Below are positions 7,266 through 12,039 of a stretch of 12,039 bases of DNA, piece after piece. The stretch lies in assembly GCA_016932895.1 (NCBI GenBank), contig JAFGCA010000640.1, positions 1-12,039 on the forward strand, given 5' to 3'. Made by a program: the position numbers and the translations under genes. The DNA is from Sedimentisphaerales bacterium (GTDB taxonomy: Bacteria; Planctomycetota; Phycisphaerae; Sedimentisphaerales; SG8-4). Below the pieces are notes generated by a model. It was not told the origin of the DNA. It saw only the letters and a program-made list of their open reading frames with translations, and ran no database searches. The number at the start of each line of letters is the position of its first letter. Within the stretch, counting starts at the first letter, position 1.

Positions 7266-7538
7266 TCATTTCTTCGCTCGCGCCTGGGCCTCGTCCATCT
7301 TCTTCTTGATGAGCTTGGCCGCTTCGCGAGCGGCCTCCTTGCCAAAGTCCACGCATTTGTGCACTCCGGAATTCACCGACTGGGCAAACTCCTCCGACTT
7401 CACACCGGCGAAAACCTTGCTCGCCTGGTGCTTGCCGCCGGTTTTGCCCTCCGGCGCCGGTGCGAGACAATAGATCGCCGTCGCAAAACCGGCAAAGTAC
7501 ACGATGAGCAATAGAACGAACCTCGATCTCCAGCTCAT
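7266..7538 (-). CDS. Small membrane-anchored protein of unknown function
   Basis: A 90-residue protein with an N-terminal hydrophobic segment (about 7-26, FVLLLIVYFAGFATAIYCLA) after the basic start MSWRSR. It is either a single membrane anchor or an uncleaved signal. The rest is hydrophilic and probably helical. The last 25 residues, from FGKEAAREAAKLIKKK to the end, form a Lys/Ala-rich amphipathic helix. A purine-rich tract, AGGAAGGGGGG, lies about 10 bases before the ATG. It sits 153 bases downstream of the aminotransferase gene on the same strand and could be transcribed with it. I do not recognise a family. The natural codon use, anchor and purine tract argue that it is real. Confidence 0.65.
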   Translation of the reverse strand: MSWRSRFVLLLIVYFAGFATAIYCLAPAPEGKTGGKHQASKVFAGVKSEEFAQSVNSGVHKCVDFGKEAAREAAKLIKKKMDEAQARAKK

Positions 7539-7691
7539 AGGTAAGATTTCCCCCCTTCCTTCACTGGAACTCCGGGGCTAACCCCGGCCCGACTTTTCGC
7601 GTGTGCCACTACTAAATATGTAGCATAAAAAATCAGACATGCAAATGGCACAAACCGAATTCCGCCTCCGTCAGCGCCCGTGCCGCGCCGT
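7539..7691. other. Spacer between aminotransferase and small membrane protein genes, with short hairpin
   Basis: Contains a 6-bp inverted repeat CCGGGG-CTAA-CCCCGG (7572-7587) in the leader of the small gene. An AT-rich patch at 7613-7635 has weak promoter-like boxes on the minus strand. The hairpin has no T tract on either side and is not called a terminator. Confidence 0.35.
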
Positions 7692-8816
7692 TTATCGGAG
7701 GCAACCGTCGAGCACGGCCCGCAGCGTCTCGCAGACGAGAGCCACCTCGTCCTGCGTCAAGTGATTGTGGAAGGGCAACGCGATGGTGCGCCGGCTTACG
7801 GACTCGGCGAGGGGATAATCCCCTTCTCGAAAACCGAAGCGCTGCGCGATGAACGGCTGGAGATGAACGGGCGGAAAGTAGTTGCTCACCTGAATCCCCT
7901 GCCGGGTCATTTCTTTCAGGGCCGTGTCGCGCTGCTCCGGCTTGAAATCATCGGCCAGTCGCACGACGAACACAAACCAGCTCATCTCACAACCGGTCGC
8001 CTCAACCGGGACGACGAGCCGGTCTTCCTCCGCCAGCATCTCCTGGTACCACGCCGCGACCCGCCGGCGTTTGGCCTTGATCTCCTCGATCCGCGAAAGC
8101 TGAACGATCCCCAGGGCGCAGTTGACGTCACTGAGCCGGAAGTTGTAGCCGAGGCGCTCGTGGGCGAGCCAGCCGGCGGCCTGGCCCCGGCCCTGGTTTC
8201 GCAGCGAGACACACAGATCCGCCAGCGCCTCGTCGTCGGTCAGGATCATGCCGCCCTCACCGGTGGTGATTTGCTTGTTGGGGTAGAAGCCAAACACGCT
8301 GGCGGTTCCGAAGGTCCCCGCTTTTCGGCCGTGCAGGGCCGAGCCGAGGGCCTCGCAACTGTCCTCCACCAGGGGCACGCCGGCCCGTTCGCAGATCGCA
8401 CAGATCTCGTCAAAACCGGCGGGATTGCCAAAGACCTCCACGGGCAAAACGGCCCGGGTCCGCTCGGTCATCGCCGCGGCGACCCTCGCCGGGTCGATAT
8501 TCAGGCTCACCGGATCGATGTCGACGAATACGGGTGTCGCACCGGTCATCATGATCGACGTCGCTGAGGCGATAAACGTAAACGGCGTCGTGATCACCTC
8601 GTCGCCCGGACCGACACCCAGACCCAGCAAGCTGAGAAACAGGCCGCTCGTGCCGCTGTTGACCGCGACGGCCCGCCTGCGACCGAGGTATTGCGCGAAA
8701 TCGCTCTCGAACTGGGGCAAGAGCGGTCCCAGCGACAGGTTTGGACCGCGCAGAACCTCCGTCACACGTTCGATCTCCCTATCAGTGATATCAGGCCGAG
8801 ACAAATAGATCCGCAT
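7692..8816 (-). CDS. DegT/DnrJ/EryC1/StrS-family PLP-dependent aminotransferase
   Basis: A 374-residue enzyme of the sugar-nucleotide aminotransferase family, which uses pyridoxal phosphate to move an amino group onto a keto-sugar nucleotide during surface polysaccharide, O-antigen or secondary metabolite synthesis. Visible landmarks are the phosphate-binding NSGTSGL (53-59), TTPFTFIAS (76-84), EDSCEALGS (151-159) with D152 for the pyridine nitrogen, and the lysine loop FGFYPNKQITTGEGGM with K181 as the Schiff-base lysine. FNFRLSD-type sequence appears as YNFRLSDVNCALG (224-236). Length is normal. The ATG at 8816 is preceded by GGAAGGAAGG about 9 bases upstream; extending the frame to 8903 would add unrelated residues. 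No other sugar-biosynthesis gene is in the window, so the exact product cannot be told. The gene is divergent from the TetR gene, and the shared 235-base spacer holds the palindromes described at 8970-9032, so the repressor might also affect it. Confidence 0.93.
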   Translation of the reverse strand: MRIYLSRPDITDREIERVTEVLRGPNLSLGPLLPQFESDFAQYLGRRRAVAVNSGTSGLFLSLLGLGVGPGDEVITTPFTFIASATSIMMTGATPVFVDIDPVSLNIDPARVAAAMTERTRAVLPVEVFGNPAGFDEICAICERAGVPLVEDSCEALGSALHGRKAGTFGTASVFGFYPNKQITTGEGGMILTDDEALADLCVSLRNQGRGQAAGWLAHERLGYNFRLSDVNCALGIVQLSRIEEIKAKRRRVAAWYQEMLAEEDRLVVPVEATGCEMSWFVFVVRLADDFKPEQRDTALKEMTRQGIQVSNYFPPVHLQPFIAQRFGFREGDYPLAESVSRRTIALPFHNHLTQDEVALVCETLRAVLDGCLR

Positions 8817-8964
8817 GGCGGTTTCCTTCCTTCCGTGGGCACTTCCGGGCCAAAAAAGGCATTGTAAACCGGCCGGACCCCGAAGGAAACACATTTCGCC
8901 CATGCCCTTTCAGGCCCTGCGGGGGGCCAATTTTCGCAAAAGGCCCGTTTTTCCTGAATTATCT

Positions 8965-8994
8965 TTGCAATATATGAACTATCATTCATATTAT
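8965..8994 (+). promoter_or_regulatory. Promoter of the TetR-efflux operon
   Basis: TTGCAA (8965-8970, 4 of 6) and TATTAT (8989-8994, 5 of 6) are spaced by 18 bases in a strongly AT-rich patch of an otherwise GC-rich region. Transcription would begin near 9001, about 50 bases before the TetR start. The -10 box lies inside the central palindrome, so a bound repressor would block RNA polymerase. Confidence 0.5.
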
Positions 8995-9032
8995 GAATAT
9001 ATAGTCTATATGACGAACACGTTTTCATATAT
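8970..9032. promoter_or_regulatory. Nested palindromic operator, probably bound by the TetR regulator
   Basis: The core is ATTCATA-T-TATGAAT (8984-8998), a perfect 7-base-arm palindrome. It extends outward to ACTAT (8978-8982) and ATAGT (9001-9005) with one extra base on the right side. An outer inverted pair, ATATATGAA (8970-8978) and TTCATATAT (9024-9032), repeats the same TTCATA half-site. The array covers the promoter -10 box and the expected start of transcription. TetR-family dimers bind palindromes of this size and usually repress their own gene; that this protein binds here is inferred. Confidence 0.6.
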
Positions 9033-9051
9033 CGAACCGAAAGGCGCGAAA

Positions 9052-9687
9052 ATGACTGAAAGAGACAAACTTTCACGCCGCCAGCGGGAGCGTCGGCGCC
9101 ACAAGGAGGAAATCCTCGCGGCCGCGTTGAAGCTCTTCTCCGAAAAGGGCTTTCACGACGTTTCCATGCAGGAAATCGCCGCCGAGGCCGAGTTCGCCAC
9201 CGGAACGCTGTACAACTTCTTTGCCAGCAAGGAGGCCCTCTTTGAGGAGATGACACTCAGTTGGGGGGACCGCATTGTGAGCGATCTCACGGCAATCCTG
9301 GACGGGCCGGGCGACGAGGTCGCTCGACTGCGAGCATTCGTTCGGCACCAGCCTGCGTTGCTGGAAAAGTACGCCGAATTCATCAAGGTCTACGTATCCG
9401 AATTCGGGACCCGGGGTGCGAAGGTATCGAAGGAACGAAAGGAAGACGAGTTCCACGCAATCCTGGATACCAAGCTCACGCAGCTATTGGAGGCGGGAAT
9501 CGCCAAAGGGGTCTTTCGCCCGGTGGATGCGATCATAACAGCAAAGACCCTGCACTCGATCATGGAGACCCTGGCCTTCGAGATCGCCGGGCATTTCGAC
9601 AAGGCCCAGGCGACGGACGCGTTTGCCAAGGTCGAGCAGCTTTTTCTTGAGGGACTACTGCTTCCGGGAGCGTGCAACGATGAGTAA
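9052..9687 (+). CDS. TetR/AcrR-family transcriptional regulator
   Basis: A 211-residue regulator. The N-terminal DNA-binding domain spans about residues 17-63: ILAAALKLFSEKGF (21-34), then the helix-turn-helix MQEIAAEAEFATGTLYNFFASKEAL (39-63), with the typical GTLYNFF recognition helix. The remaining helical domain binds the ligand and forms the dimer; its ligand cannot be read. An upstream basic tract (SRRQRERRRHKEE) may add DNA contacts. AAAGG seven bases before the ATG at 9052 supports this start; the frame is open further upstream but those codons run through the operator. The stop overlaps the start of the TolC-like gene by 8 bases, so the two are co-transcribed and probably translationally coupled. 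It is likely to repress itself and the efflux genes behind it through the palindromes at 8970-9032, with release by a transported compound. Confidence 0.93.
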   Translation: MTERDKLSRRQRERRRHKEEILAAALKLFSEKGFHDVSMQEIAAEAEFATGTLYNFFASKEALFEEMTLSWGDRIVSDLTAILDGPGDEVARLRAFVRHQPALLEKYAEFIKVYVSEFGTRGAKVSKERKEDEFHAILDTKLTQLLEAGIAKGVFRPVDAIITAKTLHSIMETLAFEIAGHFDKAQATDAFAKVEQLFLEGLLLPGACNDE

Positions 9688-11089
9688 CAAAGCAGTGATG
9701 AGTCTCCTCTTTCTCGGATCGTTGACACTGGTGGCGCTGACCGGCTGCCGGAGTTTCAACGGCGACAAGGTCCGGCGCGAGCACGCCGAGAGCTATCAAG
9801 AACAGTTGGCGCTGAAAACCGACAGCGCCGTGAAGGCGAAGGAGCCGCTGACGCTGGACGGCTGTATTCAGACGGCGCTGGCCAACAGCCTGGAGGTCCA
9901 GAGTGCGGACATTCAATCGCGTATCGCCAAACTGGAGCGAAAGACGGCGTTTGCCAACTTTCTGCCGACGGTGTCGCTGGACTACCAGAAGACCTATTTC
10001 GATCCCCAGGTCGTGATGAAGCTCGGTAGCTTTGAGGCCGCGATGAGTGACAAGCGGGTGCGTGAGGTGACCTGGGATATCCAGATGTCGATCTTCAACC
10101 CCGCCACGTGGTTCCTGTATTCGATGTATTCGCGCGGGGCGGAGATCGCCGATCTCGTCACCGAATACACCCGGCAGATGATCGTGCTGCAAGTGACGGC
10201 TGACTATTTCTATTGCCTGTCGCTGGAAGAATACGAGCGGGCCGTCGCCAGTCAACTCAAGGCCGCGGAGGCCTTGCAGGCAGAGGTGGAGGCCTTCCGC
10301 GCCGAAGGGTTGGTCGCGGACTGGCAGGCCGGCGAGGCCCAACTGCTGGTGCAGGCGAGAGAGGTCCAACTCCGTCGTACCAAGCGGGCCCGCACGCAGG
10401 CCAAGGCGGAATTGCTGACGGCCATGGGGCTTTCGCCACTGGCCGAAATCACACTCCAGCCCCAAACGCCTTTGGAGCCGGAGACCGGAGCGATTGAGGA
10501 TCTCGTCGCCGAGGCCCTTCTTTGCCATCGGCAGTTGCGAATCTCCGACCTGAAGATCGAAATCGAGCGGGAGAAGGTCAAAGCGGCGTTTGCGAGTTTC
10601 CTTCCCATTCTTCAGGGATTCGCCACGCACATGGATTCTTCGGACTCGTTCCTGAAGTACTCCACGTATTGGGCCGGCGGATTGGCGGGGACGATGACGG
10701 TGTTTAACGGATTCGCGCACATCAACGAGTACAAGGCGGCCAGGGAGCGCCGCAGAGAGAGCTTCATTGAACGGGAGCAGGCCTCTCTGGCCGTCATGTT
10801 AGAGGTTATTCGGGCGCATCTGGCACTGGAAGCCGCCAGGGAAGAAACCGCTCTGGCCTCCCAGGCGCTCGACGTGGCCTCCCGGCGTTTCCGCGAGAGC
10901 CGGCAGAAATGGCAGGAGGGTCTGATCCGTGCCTCCGAAATGTTGCATATCACGGCCGAGCGTGACAACGCTCACATGCAGGCCATCAGTTCGCGTTTCC
11001 AGTACCAGGTCAGTGTGGCAACGTTATTGAACGCAATGGGCAAGACCAAGATCGATTACGAGGAGCCAGAGCATGACGGCGCATCCTGA
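9680..11089 (+). CDS. TolC-like outer-membrane efflux lipoprotein
   Basis: A 469-residue outer-membrane factor (OEP family), which forms the exit duct of a tripartite pump. The N-terminus MSNKAVMSLLFLGSLTLVALTGC is a lipoprotein signal with lipobox LTGC and lipid-carrying C23; the next residue is Arg, so export to the outer membrane is expected. The first OEP repeat starts at LTLDGCIQTALANSLEV (57-73), followed by long helices rich in Ala, Glu and Arg, with a matching second repeat whose last part is visible around RRFRESRQKWQEGLIRASEML. GGGAG nine bases before the ATG at 9680 supports this start, which overlaps the TetR stop by 8 bases. The 3' end overlaps the adaptor gene by 17 bases. With both neighbours it forms a regulated efflux operon. 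The substrate (drug, metal or lipid) cannot be told from this protein. Confidence 0.92.
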   Translation: MSNKAVMSLLFLGSLTLVALTGCRSFNGDKVRREHAESYQEQLALKTDSAVKAKEPLTLDGCIQTALANSLEVQSADIQSRIAKLERKTAFANFLPTVSLDYQKTYFDPQVVMKLGSFEAAMSDKRVREVTWDIQMSIFNPATWFLYSMYSRGAEIADLVTEYTRQMIVLQVTADYFYCLSLEEYERAVASQLKAAEALQAEVEAFRAEGLVADWQAGEAQLLVQAREVQLRRTKRARTQAKAELLTAMGLSPLAEITLQPQTPLEPETGAIEDLVAEALLCHRQLRISDLKIEIEREKVKAAFASFLPILQGFATHMDSSDSFLKYSTYWAGGLAGTMTVFNGFAHINEYKAARERRRESFIEREQASLAVMLEVIRAHLALEAAREETALASQALDVASRRFRESRQKWQEGLIRASEMLHITAERDNAHMQAISSRFQYQVSVATLLNAMGKTKIDYEEPEHDGAS

Positions 11090-12039
11090 ACACAAAGAGA
11101 GATTGAACCGTAGCCGGGCCGCCACGAAGATTGTGGCCGCTCTGGTGACCGTCGCCTGCGTTACGGCCGGTGGATACTTCCTGTACCAGCGGCGAGCCCA
11201 GGCGCAGGAAACGTCGGCGCCCGAGCCGGCCGCCGAGCAGCGGGTCGCGGTGGTCACGACGCCGGCGGCAGTTCGCGATTTCGAGCGGAGCCTCGTCGTC
11301 CAGGGCAACGTCGAAGCCAAGAATTTCGCGATGGTCTCGCCGCGTGTAGCGGGAACGATCGAGACGATTTGCGTAGAGGAAGGCGATGCGGTTACCGCCG
11401 ACGAAACGATGCTCTTTCAGACCGATGCCGTCGCCCTGGAGGAGAGCGTCCAGATCGGACGTCACAATCTCACCGTTGCCACGTGTGCCAAAAGGGAAGC
11501 CCTTGCAGGCCTGGAGAAGACCCGGGCGGACTTCCACAAAGCCGAGCTGGACTACGGGCGCTTCCAACGGCTGTTCGAGCAAAAGGCGGTAACCGCGGAT
11601 GCCTTCGAGCAGCAGCAGTCGCGGTATCAGCAGCTCACCGCGGCGGTGAAGCTGGCCGAGGCGCAGGTGGACCTGACCGCGGCCCGGGAAGACCAGGCGA
11701 AGGCGGCGCTGGCGATTGCCGAGAAGAACCTGGCCGACGCGACGATCAACGCCCCCATCAGCGGCACAGTGAGCCAGCGGCTGCAGGAGCCGGGCGAGAT
11801 GGGCAAGCCGGGCGAACCGGTGCTGCGCATCGATGACACCACCGTCGTGGAGGTGGCCGCTTATCTTCCGGCCGAGTATTACGCGGAGGTCCGGCCCGGG
11901 CAGACCGCGATGAAAATCCAAATCTCCGGCATCGATCCCGGCACGCAGACCGTGACGTACAAGAGCCCGACCATCGACGCCCGTCTCCGCGCGTTTGAGG
12001 TCAAGTGCGTGCTGACGAATCCTCCTGAGGGTATTACTC
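11073..12039 (+). CDS. Periplasmic adaptor (membrane fusion protein) of an RND- or ABC-type efflux pump, 3' end outside window
   Basis: The first 322 codons of an HlyD/AcrA-type adaptor are present, and the frame is still open at the window edge. It has a short cytoplasmic start, an inner-membrane helix (about 19-38), a first lipoyl half-motif (VSPRVAGTIETICVEEGDAV, 88-107), a helical coiled-coil hairpin (about 120-222, with repeated Ala, Glu and Gln), and the second lipoyl half (INAPISGTVSQRLQEPGEMG, 225-244). The beta-barrel begins near 256 (TVVEVAAYLPAEYY). Adaptors of this kind bridge an inner-membrane transporter and the TolC-like duct. AGGAG seven bases before the ATG, inside the preceding gene, marks the start; the 17-base overlap suggests coupled translation. 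The transporter gene, RND or MacB-type, should lie just downstream; which type cannot be decided here. Confidence 0.9.
   Translation, partial: MTAHPEHKERLNRSRAATKIVAALVTVACVTAGGYFLYQRRAQAQETSAPEPAAEQRVAVVTTPAAVRDFERSLVVQGNVEAKNFAMVSPRVAGTIETICVEEGDAVTADETMLFQTDAVALEESVQIGRHNLTVATCAKREALAGLEKTRADFHKAELDYGRFQRLFEQKAVTADAFEQQQSRYQQLTAAVKLAEAQVDLTAAREDQAKAALAIAEKNLADATINAPISGTVSQRLQEPGEMGKPGEPVLRIDDTTVVEVAAYLPAEYYAEVRPGQTAMKIQISGIDPGTQTVTYKSPTIDARLRAFEVKCVLTNPPEGIT

Noticed and set aside
7680..8567. A 295-codon plus-strand open frame
   Set aside because: It is antisense to the DegT-family aminotransferase, whose PLP motifs are complete; the plus-strand product has no domain-like pattern.
8861..8866. 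TACAAT on the minus strand as a -10 box for the aminotransferase gene
   Set aside because: No acceptable -35 box lies 16-18 bases upstream, so the promoter was not called.
9560..10720. A 386-codon minus-strand open frame
   Set aside because: It is antisense to the TolC-like gene and the end of the TetR gene, both well supported; the product is Arg/His/Leu/Gln-rich without motifs.

Overview
The window looks like ordinary chromosome from a GC-rich member of the Planctomycetota, probably Phycisphaerae or a close relative. This rests on three things: a solitary pseudopilin of the planctomycete/Lentisphaerae type, a DUF434-type protein, and a secreted PhoD-like phosphoesterase of the variant common in that group. 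No rRNA or ribosomal protein marker is present, so the assignment is an inference. I see no tRNA, rRNA, CRISPR array, insertion sequence or prophage gene.

Layout: (1) 2-718 (+), a DUF434-type protein with a possible PIN/NYN-like C-terminal part. (2) 847-2580 (-), two genes in tandem: a HAD-family phosphatase/phosphoglucomutase-like protein, then a membrane-anchored thioredoxin of the TlpA type that is clearly poorer in GC than its neighbours. (3) 2835-3620 (+), a pseudopilin behind a good sigma70-like promoter. (4) 3674-4612 (-), a zinc-ribbon protein with a TIR-like/nucleoside 2-deoxyribosyltransferase-fold C-terminal domain. Its reading frame is stopped by a TGA where the family normally has Trp, and 45 more family-like codons follow in the same frame. 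(5) 4613-5262, a 650-base stretch without a secure gene; a weak small minus-strand ORF lies inside it. (6) 5263-7104 (+), a secreted PhoD-like phosphoesterase followed by a hairpin with a perfect 12-bp stem. (7) 7266-8816 (-), a DegT/DnrJ-type PLP aminotransferase and, downstream of it, a small membrane-anchored protein. (8) 9052 to the window end (+), an efflux operon: TetR-family regulator, TolC-like outer-membrane lipoprotein and the start of a periplasmic adaptor. The three genes overlap by 8 and 17 bases.

The efflux operon is the best-understood unit. A TetR repressor is encoded first and its promoter is buried in nested palindromes, which points to self-repression and control of the outer-membrane channel and adaptor behind it. 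The inner-membrane pump should lie just beyond the window. The other genes look like independent units. The observations most worth a second look are the in-frame TGA in the TIR-like gene, the nested operator in front of the TetR gene, and the absence of the usual motif-I cysteine in the PhoD-like enzyme. I found no clear evidence of a wholly new multi-gene system.
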